Shown here in pieces: positions 48,431 to 59,073 of a stretch of 64,000 nt of DNA. The DNA is taken from the NCBI GenBank assembly GCA_946800325.1, contig OX326958.1, forward strand, positions 63,109,793-63,173,792, read 5' to 3'. Numbering within the stretch: position 1 is the first letter of the stretch; every line of letters begins with the position of its first letter. Source of the stretch: Luzula sylvatica (taxonomy: Eukaryota; Streptophyta; Magnoliopsida; Poales; Juncaceae). The notes under the pieces are model-generated. The model saw nothing but the letters and a program-made list of their open reading frames with translations. It was not told where the DNA came from and did not search any database. The position numbers and the translations under genes are program-made.

Positions 48431-48755
48431 ACTCCGTTGTAACGGACCTCAATGTCCGTTATAACGGACTATATAGAAATTTGAAAATCTGGTTGGCGCC
48501 AGACATTCCGTTGTAACGAAGGCAAACTCCGTTGTAACGGAGTAAAAATACCGTTGCAACGGACACGAAAAACACATGAAATTGCGTTGCAACAGTAAAT
48601 TCACGAAATTTGCCAGAACTATGTCCGTTGTAACGGACCTCAATGTCCGTTGCAACGGACTTGCTCAGAATTTTCAAAATTTGTTACGGCTAGTTCTCCG
48701 TTATAACGCAGTTAGTACGTTGTAACGGACCTCAATGTCCGTTGTAACGGAATAG
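48431..48755. repeat. Internal cluster of TCCGTTGTAACGGA-like sites in element A
   Basis: About eleven copies in 325 bases. Three times the arrangement is site, then a CTCAATG linker, then site, so neighbouring sites could also pair as a hairpin with a loop of about ten bases. The same motif fills the LTRs. Element B keeps only two diverged copies at the matching place (about 56320-56355). Confidence 0.88.
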
Positions 48756-49249
48756 TTTCTGGCATGTTTCCTCTTCTAATTGAAATTTTCGAATATTTAA
48801 CATTATTTTTGAACCCTGAGCATCAATAATAATCAAGTCAAGCATAAAATGCATAAAAAGATTTTTCTCCACTTCATTGAATTAAATTGTTGGTTTTTAA
48901 ACGAATTTTCACCGAACCACCATGTTTACTCTCAAAATTTTAATGTACATAATATTTGAAGAATTTTGGTTGAGATCTTTAAGAGATTCTTTCGGGGATT
49001 CAAGCCCTAATCAATATTTTCACAAATTAATGAGTTTTTGACAATTTGACCGATCCTCGATTTACATGACGCACCATTTTCAATAAATAAACCCATTTAG
49101 AACTTGGAAGTTCTAAAAAGTTTTGTTTGAACCAAATTAGTAAGTTTTGCTTGAATCTAAAATATGACCATTTGCACTTAAAGAGCTCGACCGTTCATGG
49201 GGATTCGAAATTACACTAACGGGAACCAATTTGCGCTCAAAGCTTGATT

Positions 49250-49560
49250 CGATGAGCTCATGCACCTTGATTAAGTAATGAGTGGTGTGAGTCATGACCA
49301 CTTGTTGGCTAAAGGGGTGCATGAGTCGTAGTAAACCAAAGTAGCCTGTTCTTGGTGTGAGTCATGATCAAGAGTCGATGCGAAAAAGTTTTATACAATC
49401 ACGGATTAAAGCGCTTGCGATTGTCGAGTCCGTGCGATTGATTAACTAATGAGTGGTGTGAGTCATGACCACTTGTTGGCTAAAGATTGCGCGGATCCAT
49501 GGGGTTTACTAAGTAATGAGTGGTGTGAGTCATGACCACTTGTTATCCCAAAGGACACAC
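49250..49560. repeat. Direct repeats with a TGAGTCATGAC core in element A
   Basis: The phrase AGTAATGAGTGGTGTGAGTC, followed by ATGACCACTTGTT, appears at about 49276, 49448 and 49510, and a shorter GGTGTGAGTCATGA occurs near 49356. Non-coding. It is followed by a purine-rich AAGAAAAGAAA stretch (49585-49665). Confidence 0.8.
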
Positions 49561-49702
49561 ATGGGGACCATCGAAAGCAATAACGAAGAAAAGAAAAGAA
49601 ATAAAAAGAACAAAAGAAAAGAAGAAAAGAAATAAAAGAATAAAAAGGAAAGAAAAGGAGTTATAAAATCGAGCGCAAGTTGGGAAAATTTAGTAGAAAT
49701 CG

Positions 49703-52632
49703 AAAAAACACGTTATTTGAACTCCTCGAAGCGTTAAAATCTTGTTTTGAATTGAAAAACAAACTTACTTAGTGTTTGTGAAATTTGGTGAAAACTTATG
49801 TAGTAAAAGATACGATGCAAATCATCTAAAAACAAGTTATTTGAACTCCTCAAAGCGTTAAAATCTTGTTTTGAATCGAAAAACAAACTTACTTAGTGTT
49901 TGTAAAATTTGGTGAAATGTTATGTAGTAAAAGATACGATGCATATGATCTAAAAACAAGTTATTTGAACTCCTCAAAGCGTTAAAATCTTGTTTTGAAT
50001 CGAAAAACAAACTTACTTACTGTTTGTAAAATTTGGTGAAAAGTTATGTAGTAAAAGATACGATGCAAATGATCTAAAAACAAGTTATTTGAACTCCTCA
50101 AAGCGTTAAAATCTTGTTTTGAATCGAAAAACAAACTTACTTAGTGTTTGTGAAATTTGGTGAAAAGTTATGTAGTAAAAGATACGATGCAATTGATCTA
50201 AAAACACGTTATTTGAACTCCTCAAAGCGTTAAAATCTTGTTTTGAATCGAAAAACAAACTTTCTTAGTGTTTATGAAATTTGGTGAAAAGTTACGTAGT
50301 AAAAGATACAATACAATTGATCTAAAAACACGTCATTTGAACTCCTCAAAGCGTTAAAATCTTGTTTTGAATCGAAAAACAAACTTACTTAGTTTTTGTG
50401 AAATTTATTGAAAAGTTACGTAGTAAAAGATACGATACAAATGATCTAAAAACACGTTATTTGAACTCCTCAAAGCGTTAAAATCTTGTTTTGAATCGAA
50501 AAACAAACTTACTTAGGGTTTGTAAAATTTGGTGAAAAGTTATGTAGTAAAAGATACGATGCAAATGATCTAAAAACAAGTTATTTGAACTCCCCTCAAA
50601 GCGTTAAAATCTTGTTTTGAATCGAAAAACAAACTTACTTAGTGTTTGTAAAATTTGGTGAAATGTTATGTAGTAAAAGATACGATGCAATTGATCTAAA
50701 AACACGTTATTTGAACTCCTCAAAGCGTTAAAATCTTGTTTTGAATCGAAAAAACAAATTTTCTTAGTGTTTGTGAAATTTGGTGAAAAGTTACGTAGTA
50801 AAAGATACGATAAAATTGATCTAAAAACACGTTATTTGAACTCCTCAAAGCGTTAAAATCTGGTTTTGAATCGAAAAATAAACTTACTTAGTGTTTGTAA
50901 AATTTGGTGAAAAGTTATGTAGTAAAAGATACGATGCAAATAATCTAAAAACAAGTTATTTGTACTCCTCAAAGCGTTAAAATCTTGTTTTGAATCGAAA
51001 AACAAACTTACTTAGTGTTTGTGAAATTTGGTGAAAAGTTATGTAGTAAAAGATACGATACAAATGAATAAAAACACGTTATTTGAACTCCTCGAAGCGT
51101 TAAAATCTTGTTTTGAATTGAAAAACAAACTTACTTAGTGTTTGTGAAATTTGGTGAAAACTTATGTAGTAAAAGATACGATGCAAATCATCTAAAAACA
51201 AGTTATTTGAACTCCTCAAAGCGTTAAAATCTTGTTTTGAATCGAAAAACAAACTTACTTAGTGTTTGTAAAATTTGGTGAAATGTTATGTAGTAAAAGA
51301 TACGATGCATATGATCTAAAAACAAGTTATTTGAACTCCTCAAAGCGTTAAAATCTTGTTTTGAATCGAAAAACAAACTTACTTACTGTTTGTAAAATTT
51401 GGTGAAAAGTTATGTAGTAAAAGATAACATGCAAATGATCTAAAAACAAGTTATTTGAACTCCTCAAAGCGTTAAAATCTTGTTTTGAATCGAAAAACAA
51501 ACTTACTTAGTGTTTGTGAAATTTGGTGAAAAGTTATGTAGTAAAAGATACGATGCAATTGATCTAAAAACACGTTATTTGAACTCCTCAAAGCGTTAAA
51601 ATCTTGTTTTGAATCGAAAAACAAACTTTCTTAGTGTTTGTGAAATTTGGTGAAAAGTTACGTAGTAAAAGATACAATACAATTGATCTAAAAACACGTC
51701 ATTTGAACTCCTCAAAGCGTTAAAATCTTGTTTTGAATCGAAAAACAAACTTACTTAGTTTTTGTGAAATTTATTGAAAAGTTACGTAGTAAAAGATACG
51801 ATACAAATGATCTAAAAACACGTTATTTGAACTCCTCAAAGCGTTAAAATCTTGTTTTGAATCGAAAAACAAACTTACTTAGGGTTTGTAAAATTTGGTG
51901 AAAAGTTATGTAGTAAAAGATACGATGCAAATGATCTAAAAACAAGTTATTTGAACTCCCCTCAAAGCGTTAAAATCTTGTTTTGAATCGAAAAACAAAC
52001 TAACTTAGTGTTTGTAAAATTTGGTGAAATGTTATGTAGTAAAAGATACGATGCAATTGATCTAAAAACACGTTATTTGAACTCCTCAAAGCGTTAAAAT
52101 CTTGTTTTGAATCGAAAAAACAAATTTTCTTAGTGTTTGTGAAATTTGGTGAAAAGTTACGTAGTAAAAGATACGATAAAATTGATCTAAAAACACGTTA
52201 TTTGAACTCCTCAAAGCGTTAAAATCTGGTTTTGAATCGAAAAATAAACTTACTTAGTGTTTGTAAAATTTGGTGAAAAGTTATGTAGTAAAAGATACGA
52301 TGCAAATAATCTAAAAACAAGTTATTTGTACTCCTCAAAACGTTAAAATCATGTTTTGAATCGAAAAACAAACTTACTTAGTGTTTGTGAAATTTGGTTA
52401 AAAGTTATGTAATAGAAGATACGATACAAATGATCTAAAAACATGTTATTTCTACTCCTCAAAGCGTTAAAATCTTGTTTTGAATCGAAAAACAAACTTA
52501 CTTAGTGTTTGTAAAATTTGGTGAAAAGTTATGTAGTAAAAGATAGGATGCAAATGATCTAAAAACAAGTTATTTGAACTCCTCAAAGCGTTAAAATCTT
52601 GTTTTGAATCGAAAAACAAACTTACTTAGTGT
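49703..52632 (+). repeat. Satellite array, right block part 1: 124-bp monomers in higher-order units
   Basis: Monomers of 124 bp (for example CAAAGCGTT starts at 49851, 49975 and 50099). A marked monomer with CTCGAAGCG and GAATTGAAAAAC recurs at 49727 and 51093, 1,366 bases apart, that is 11 monomers; the next is at 59153 after element B is removed (1,614 bases, 13 monomers). Corresponding monomers of successive units share private changes (for example a CTCCCCTC insertion and TTACTGTTTG), so whole blocks were duplicated. Confidence 0.93.
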
Positions 52633-54236
52633 TGATACGAGGAAAATAAAGCACCTTTTTGATATCTAATTTGGGGATTTTAGCCCTTTTGAATCACAAC
52701 TTTATATATACAATTGTTCATATTTGAGATAACAAGAATATTTTTCTTCACTAAGTGTGTTTTATTGATTAATTACAGGTTTTAGAAGGAAATTCTGGGA
52801 ATTTGGAAAGTGTAGTTGTCTCCAACACGTCAAGAGGAATGAAAACGATATATTGTACCGATATATTCGGTACATGAATGAGACGGGAGGCAAACAATCA
52901 TCATGGTAAAGACTTACACAAAAGTCCACACGAAAACCACTCAATCCTTAGCCCTTATCCTTCCCACCTACCTTTGGTGGAAATTACTTCATTACCCCCA
53001 ATCCTCTCCACCAACTCGTGACCAATAAGAAGACTCCGTGAGTGCTATAAATAAGACCAAGAGGGCCACGAGTTGAGGCCCTTCTTCCCGCTCTTCGGAG
53101 CACTTTCTCTCTCTCTCTCTCTCTTCTCTCTCCCTCTCAAGAATTCCAAGAACCTCTCAAGAACTTCCAAGCACAATCAAGAACCTTCAAGATACTTCAA
53201 GATCAATCAAGAAAAATCTCTCAAGGACAAGTCGAGACAAGGGAGCTCATCCCTTCGACGAATCCTTCTCATCCTTCGAAGATCGGGCCGTGACAAGGAG
53301 CTATTCCCTACGGTGGATTTGAGAAGAAGTGCCGTGACTCGATCCGCGTTTCTTCGAAGTGATTGCGATCCGAGACAAGGGAGCTTCATCCTTTCGGGAC
53401 AATCCATCACTCTCGAGACGAGGAGCAAGGATCTTTCGGTGCGAGGCAAGGAGACAAGGAGCTTCACTTCGAGGCTTTCTCAACTAGGTGTACTCCTTTT
53501 CAATTACTTGATTAATTGTTGTTTGATTGGATTTTGTTGTGTAAAGAATTCTCGGTTTAACGAATCTTTAGTTCTTTTTCTTTGCTCTAAATCTTCTTTG
53601 TTTGTTTGTGTGATTTTAGTGCTTGTTACTTAGTTTAATTACTTCTAAATTTGAATCCAAAACAAACCATCAAATTGCTCCCAAATCAAATCTCAAATCA
53701 GAAATCCAGAACTACTTCCGTTATAACGGACTCACATTGCGTTACAACGGACTAGACGGTTGGTCCTTTAATATTCAGTTGGTTATACTTCCGTTGTAAC
53801 GCAACTAGAGTTCCGTTGTAACGGACTAGTCAGAATTTTTATTCAAGGGAATCAATACAAGTGCGTTGTCACGGACATCTCGGTCCGTTGTAACGGATTA
53901 ACCAATCCGTTGCAACGCAACCACTGTTCGTTATAACGGACAAGTATAGTGCGTTATAACGGAGGTTCCTCCGTTGTAACGGACGTTCATCTCATTTTTA
54001 GTGACAGAATTTTCACTCAAGTCCGTTGTAACGGAACCCACTTCCGTTGTAACGGACTATCTTCTGTGAGTTTTCTTTGCTATTTCTTGTCTAGTTTTGA
54101 TTCATTATTTGACGCATATACTCCTCGTGGAACGAACTTTCATATTTTCCACTATACACATATATTTTCACACTTGTTGATTGAATCGGGTTTTCGAATA
54201 CAACGATAATTTTACACGCCGAAAACCCGCTCATCA
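52633..54236 (+). repeat. 5' LTR of element B (1,604 bp)
   Basis: It runs from TGATACGAGG to CCGCTCATCA, with a TATA box (CTATAAATAA, near 53044) and a short CT tract near 53103. Twelve TCCGTTGTAACGGA-like sites lie at about 53716-54058. It is clearly related to the element A LTR but is a separate subfamily at the 5' end. The arginine/serine-rich ORF across the R region is also seen in the other LTR and I regard it as non-functional. Confidence 0.93.
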
Positions 54237-54238
54237 AA

Positions 54239-54256
54239 TGGCGCCGCTGCCGGGGA
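54239..54256 (+). promoter_or_regulatory. Primer-binding site of element B
   Basis: TGGCGCCGCTGCCGGGGA, two bases after the LTR, identical to that of element A, so both use the same tRNA primer (tRNA-Asp-like). Confidence 0.87.
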
Positions 54257-54391
54257 GTAATGTTTAAGTCAAATTTTGAATCAAACTTACAATCTAGAGT
54301 GATATTTTTAATAGATTTGATACATTTGAACTTGATATTTCACGAATTTCGAAATTTTTCTATTCTTGCAAGGTACAAGAAGTGGAGCAAG

Positions 54392-54943
54392 ATGGATCAT
54401 CAAGAAAAACCAATTTCGCTTCGGGAGTGGATACGTCTCGATAGAGCCGCAAAAGGATATCCGGACTCCATGACAAATCAAGAGGTTCACGAGCTAGAAA
54501 TACAAAAATTAGAATTTCAAGAATGGGAAGAAATGGAAGAAAAGAAAGATAGAGAAGAAGACGAAGCTCGAAAATCCATGGAAGAACGAAGGCTCGGATG
54601 GCTCTCAAGTTCACCCTCAAATCAAAACGATGAATCACACACCGAGACCCTTTATCAAAATCCCATCTACAAAGCTCACCAATACGAAAACGAATCCCCA
54701 TGGGGTTATGAGACACAATCCTATGCCGAAACCGCTAACAACTACTCAAACACCATGTACTCAAACCCCATATACGAACTTCCTCAAAATGAACTCGAAT
54801 TTCAACATGAATTTGAATGCCAAGTACCACCATTTCAATCCCAAAACGAAGATCCAAACCAAGAATTAAAAAGATGGATGGAGGAAATGATGGCAATGAT
54901 GAAAGAGATAATGGAAAAACAAGTAATCCCTCGAATGAGATGA
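54392..54943 (+). CDS. Element B ORF1, charged protein of unknown function
   Basis: 183 residues from ATG 54392 (MDHQEKPISLREWIRLDRAA); the frame is open back to an in-frame ATG at 54260 in the leader. The first third is a strongly charged, probably helical stretch (ELEIQKLEFQEWEEMEEKK and similar). The middle is N/Q/Y-rich with two YxNPIY motifs about 38 residues apart. The end (ELKRWMEEMMAMMKEIMEKQ) looks like a short coiled coil. There is no zinc knuckle and no similarity to the gag of element A that I can see. By position it may be a gag-like or replacement structural protein. It ends at TGA 54941-54943, overlapping the ATG of ORF2. Confidence 0.55.
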   Translation: MDHQEKPISLREWIRLDRAAKGYPDSMTNQEVHELEIQKLEFQEWEEMEEKKDREEDEARKSMEERRLGWLSSSPSNQNDESHTETLYQNPIYKAHQYENESPWGYETQSYAETANNYSNTMYSNPIYELPQNELEFQHEFECQVPPFQSQNEDPNQELKRWMEEMMAMMKEIMEKQVIPRMR

Positions 54944-55494
54944 AACAAGAAGAAGTAACCACCTCTCATCTCGAGTTTTCAAAAGAGGAGATCGTGGAGA
55001 TTGAAAACGACAAGAGTTCAAGTATGGGGGGATTCGATGAAAGCATTGGAATGATCATTGAAGAAGAAAAGGTGTCATTGGATTCGACTCTCCAAAAGAC
55101 GGTTCAAATCACTCCAATCGATGAAAACAAGCAAGAAGAGAAATCTACAATTCTCCAAGGTGAATTCTTTCCATATATCATCAATTTAAATTCAATTAAG
55201 AACTATGATGCTTCTCATGATAGAAATTCACCTTGTGTAGATTTATCAAGGAAATCAAATACAATCGAGACACTCACGCCTCTCACAACTCCTCTTCATC
55301 AAACTCCAAGCGATGAAGCAATTCGAAAAATTCGAAGCAAGATTGAGGAAATATTGCCGCCACTTTCGACATATGCAAAACAAGTGATACAAGCGCCGAT
55401 TTCTCTCATCTCCAACATCTCAAAGGGAGTATTTCGAGGCGGTCGAAAAGTAGCGATCCATGTTAGTGCTTCGTTTAATTTTGAAGGAGGATAA
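54940..55494 (+). CDS. Element B ORF2, overlapping ORF1 by ATGA
   Basis: 184 residues if started at ATG 54940 (MKQEEVTTSHLEFSKEEIVE), in the -1 frame relative to ORF1 and sharing the four bases ATGA with its stop. The frame is also open upstream to 54817, so a ribosomal or mutational frameshift joining both ORFs is equally possible. Acidic in the first half, ending in a basic segment (RGGRKVAIHVSASFNF). No known domain is recognised. It is followed at once by the post-pol-like block shared with element A. Confidence 0.5.
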   Translation: MKQEEVTTSHLEFSKEEIVEIENDKSSSMGGFDESIGMIIEEEKVSLDSTLQKTVQITPIDENKQEEKSTILQGEFFPYIINLNSIKNYDASHDRNSPCVDLSRKSNTIETLTPLTTPLHQTPSDEAIRKIRSKIEEILPPLSTYAKQVIQAPISLISNISKGVFRGGRKVAIHVSASFNFEGG

Positions 55495-56240
55495 CATCGG
55501 CATGGTCGAGCTCGAGACCATAAACGAGAGCGCTAGCGAGGGAGGCAAACCCTCGTACCAACGGTGCAAGGACTACATGCTCAAGCTCAATTGGTACATT
55601 CCAAGATAAACCAAGAATTCCGATTCTCCATCACATCCAAAGGTTTATGCTTTTCATTCTCTCTCATTACAAGCTAATCTTGTTTCGAATTTTTGAATAT
55701 GCCACTCTTTAGTGAGCAATGAAATCATATTAGGCCATCTAATCTCAAGAAAGGAAAGGAAGTCGACAAGGCGAAAATCAATGTGATCAAGATGCTTACC
55801 TCCCCAAGATCGGCAAATGATGCGTTTCCTCCGAATCTCCTCGATCAACCTCCACGAATTTCCGAGCAAATAATCGCAAAGGTGGGACCAAGACACGAGA
55901 AATGCGACAAGATGGAGACGACACCGGCAAAGGACGCGAATTCGAAATCGGTGATCGAGACGTTCAACTCCAAAAGGAAGCAAAGGTCGCGTTGGATCGA
56001 CCCATTTGTGGTGACCAATGTCACACCATTTGGAGTTGTGGAGATTCGAAGCGGTGAAACGAATGAATCGTTCAAGATGAATGGAAAACGCATCGAGAAA
56101 TTCTACGCAAAATTCGAAACAAGATGGATGGAGGAGCAACAAGTCAAAGACGATCAAGCACCACGCATCAAAGGTTGTGTCTCTCCTTAACTTCTTTTAA
56201 TTTTTTTCTTTATTATCGCTTGAGGACAAGCGAAGGAATA
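55495..56240 (+). pseudogene. Deleted pol remnant of element B
   Basis: About 55696-55795 corresponds to the RT stretch of element A near 46123-46220 (GTGAGCAATGRAAT, GAAGTCGACAAGGC). About 55960-56150 corresponds to the integrase C-terminus near 47955-48145 (encoding [20 protein letters not shown]). What lies between is reduced to a few hundred bases. RT active site, RNase H and integrase core are gone; a 135-residue frame across the join (55783-56190) remains open. Confidence 0.78.
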
Positions 56241-56269
56241 AGTATGGGGGGATATACACACAGTCTTTG

Positions 56270-56314
<45 letters not shown>

Positions 56315-57477
56315 GCAACTCGGTTGTAACGGACCTAAGGTCAGTTACAACGGAGTGCTCTCTGGAAAAATTTGTTTTTTGCTTAAAAAATTGAAAAAAA
56401 TGAGCTTTTAATTGAATTTTTCGATCTTATTTTTGTTTTTTGAGCATCAAGGTTATACAAGCAAATGATTTTATGCAAGTTAAAGGTTTTTCTCCACCTC
56501 ATTGAATAAATCATCGATTTTTAAACAAATTTTCACCAAAACACATCATTTTACTCTCAAGCTTGAAATTTTCACAAAATATTTGAAGGAATTGATTGAG
56601 ATCTTGAAGAGATTCTTTTGGGGATTCAAACCCTAATCAATGAGTTCACTAAATTCATGAGTTTTTGACAATTTGATCAATCCTTGATTTACATGACACA
56701 CCATTTTTCAATAAATAAACCCATTTTAAACTTGGAATTTCTAAAAAGTTTTGTTTGAACCAATTTAGTAAGTTTTGCTTGAATCTTAAAATTTGACCAA
56801 TTGCACTTTAAGGGCCCGACCGTTCATGGGGATTCGGTAGTAAATAGATTGGACCCGCTTGTGACTTGAGATCTAAAAAAGAGAATACCGGGATGTAATT
56901 TCGTTGTATTTCGGTGCAACGGAACTCCCTGTTAAAGAAAAGATCAAATCAAAAAAAAAAAAAAACGGGATGTAATTTCGTTGTATTTCGGTACAGCGGA
57001 ACTCTCGGTTAAAGAAAAGAATTGTAAACAAGCGCAATTGGGGGAATTAGTTGAAACCGAATAGGAACCAAGTACTAACGTACCGAACGGTTTAAAAGTG
57101 ACAAATTACATTTAAGAAATGATTTTTGCAAAACGGAAAAATTGGTTTTCATTAATGCTTTTTCATGATAATCCTTGTGAATTGTGGAGTGAAAAGAATT
57201 GAATGATGGTGTTTAATCATCTTTTTCGGTTGAGATCAATTGCTCTAATAAACTCTTCGAATTTGTGCAATTCATTGAAAATAGATTCTAATATAACTCA
57301 AACTTATCTCTTTCAATATTAGTAATTATGAGGAGAGTAAACAATTATCTCGTGAAAATTGAGTTTTGAGATCGATGAATATAATTTCAATAAAACCTAT
57401 ATATGCATTTTTCTTTGTGCTTTATTTTTACGCTCATCATGATCGAGGACGATCAAAGGTTTAAGTATGGGGGTATT
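56241..57477 (+). other. 3' non-coding region and polypurine tract of element B
   Basis: It contains AAGTATGGGGGG (near 56241), a run of 38 A (56273-56310), two diverged palindromic sites, a tandem duplication near 56885-57020 (CGGGATGTAATTTCGTTGTA twice) and the terminal polypurine tract AAGTATGGGGG (57463-57473), four bases before the 3' LTR. Both G-tracts are preceded by a GAGGACNANCNAAGG-like phrase, so the PPT region looks duplicated. Confidence 0.7.
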
Positions 57478-59073
57478 TGATACGAGGAAAATAAAGCACC
57501 TTTTTGATATCTAATTTGGGGATTTTAGCCCTTTTGAATCACAACTTTATATATACAATTGTTCATATTTGAGATAACAAGAATATTTCTTCACTAAGTG
57601 TGTTTTATTGATTAATTACAGGTTTTAGAAGGAAATTCTGGGAATTTGGAAAGTGTAGTTGTCTCCAACACGTCAAGAGGAATGAAAACGATATATTGTA
57701 CCGATATATTCGGTACATGAATGAGACGGGAGGCAAACAATCATCATGGTAAAGACTTACACAAAAGTCCACACGAAAACCACTCAATCCTTAGCCCTTA
57801 TCCTTCCCACCTACCTTTGGTGGAAATTACTTCATTACCCCCAATCCTCTCCACCAACTCGTGACCAATAAGAAGACTCCGTGAGTGCTATAAATAAGAC
57901 CAAGAGGGCCACGAGTTGAGGCCCTTCTTCCCGCTCTTCGGAGCACTTTCTCTCTCTCTCTTCTCTCTCCCTCTCAAGAATTCCAAGAACCTCTCAAGAA
58001 CTTCCAAGCACAATCAAGAACCTTCAAGATACTTCAAGATCAATCAAGAAAAATCTCTCAAGGACAAGTCGAGACAAGGGAGCTCATCCCTTCGACGAAT
58101 CCTTCTCATCCTTCGAAGATCGGGCCGTGACAAGGAGCTATTCCCTACGGTGGATTTGAGAAGAAGTGCCGTGACTCGATCCGCGTTTCTTCGAAGTGAT
58201 TGCGATCCGAGACAAGGGAGCTTCATCCTTTCGGGACAATCCATCACTCTCGAGACGAGGAGCAAGGATCTTTCGGTGCGAGGCAAGGAGACAAGGAGCT
58301 TCACTTCGAGGCTTTCTCAACTAGGTGTACTCCTTTTCAATTACTTGATTAATTGTTGTTAGATTGGATTTTGTTGTGTAAAGAATTCTCGGTTTAACGA
58401 ATCTTTAGTTCTTTTTCTTTGCTCTAAATCTTCTTTGTTTGTTTGTGTGATTTTAGTGCTTGTTACTTAGTTTAATTACTTCTAAATTTGAATCCAAAAC
58501 AAACCATCAAATTGCTCCCAAATCAAATCTCAAATCAGAAATCCAGAACTACTTCCGTTATAACGGACTCACATTGCGTTACAACGGACTAGACGGTTGG
58601 TCCTTTAATATTCAGTTGGTTATACTTCCGTTGTAACGCAACTAGAGTTCCGTTGTAACGGACTAGTCAGAATTTTTATTCAAGGGAATCAATACAAGTG
58701 CGTTGTCACGGACATCTCGGTCCGTTGTAACGGATTAACCAATCCGTTGCAACGCAACCACTGTTCGTTATAACGGACAAGTATAGTGCGTTATAACGGA
58801 GGTTCCTCCGTTGTAACTGACGTTCATCTCATTTTTAGTGACATAATTTTCACTCAAGTCCGTTGTAACGGAACCCACTTCCGTTGTAACGGACTATCTT
58901 CTGTGAGTTTTCTTTGCTATTTCTTGTCTAGTTTTGATTCATTATTTGACGCATATACTCCTCGTGGAACGAACTTTCATATTTTCCACTATACACATAT
59001 ATTTTCACACTTGTTGATTGAATCGGGTTTTCGAATACAACGATAATTTTACACGCCAAAAACCCGCTCATCA
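57478..59073 (+). repeat. 3' LTR of element B (1,596 bp)
   Basis: Almost identical to the 5' LTR. Differences seen: TTGTTTGATT/TTGTTAGATT, AACGGACG/AACTGACG, GACAGAAT/GACATAAT, CGCCGAAA/CGCCAAAA, and two short repeat-length changes. The TSD AGTGT follows at 59074. Confidence 0.95.

Larger units (their letters stand above)
39266..49702 (+). mobile_element. Element A: Athila-type Ty3/gypsy retrotransposon, 3' truncated
   Basis: Order: 5' LTR (39266-40983), primer-binding site (40986), short leader interrupted by a solo LTR of the same family (41079-42772), gag-pol (42813-48153, broken), and a long non-coding 3' region (48154-49702) that stops abruptly in satellite sequence. The polypurine tract and 3' LTR are missing. 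The pol order (protease, RT, RNase H, integrase), FMDD in the RT, the tRNA-Asp-like PBS and the non-coding block after pol all point to the Athila lineage. No envelope-like ORF is present. The element was inserted in satellite, because the array directly abuts the LTR on the left. Confidence 0.88.
52633..59073 (+). mobile_element. Element B: young non-autonomous Athila-type retrotransposon, TSD AGTGT
   Basis: Complete element of 6,441 bp: LTR (52633-54236), PBS, two overlapping ORFs of unknown function, a short pol remnant, PPT and LTR (57478-59073). AGTGT at 52628-52632 is repeated at 59074-59078, and removing the insertion restores an uninterrupted satellite monomer. The two LTRs differ by about four substitutions, a 2-base T-run change and a 6-base TC-repeat change. 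No protease, RT or integrase catalytic core is encoded, so movement must have used enzymes of a relative such as element A. Confidence 0.95.

Noticed and set aside
48154..49702. Possible envelope-like ORF after pol, as found in some Athila elements
   Set aside because: No ORF longer than about 65 codons and no membrane segment; the region is non-coding with repeats.
53073..53633. 186-codon ORF in the LTR of element B
   Set aside because: It lies across the CT tract and R/U5, has no start context or domain, and the copy in the other LTR is ended earlier by a base change (148 codons).
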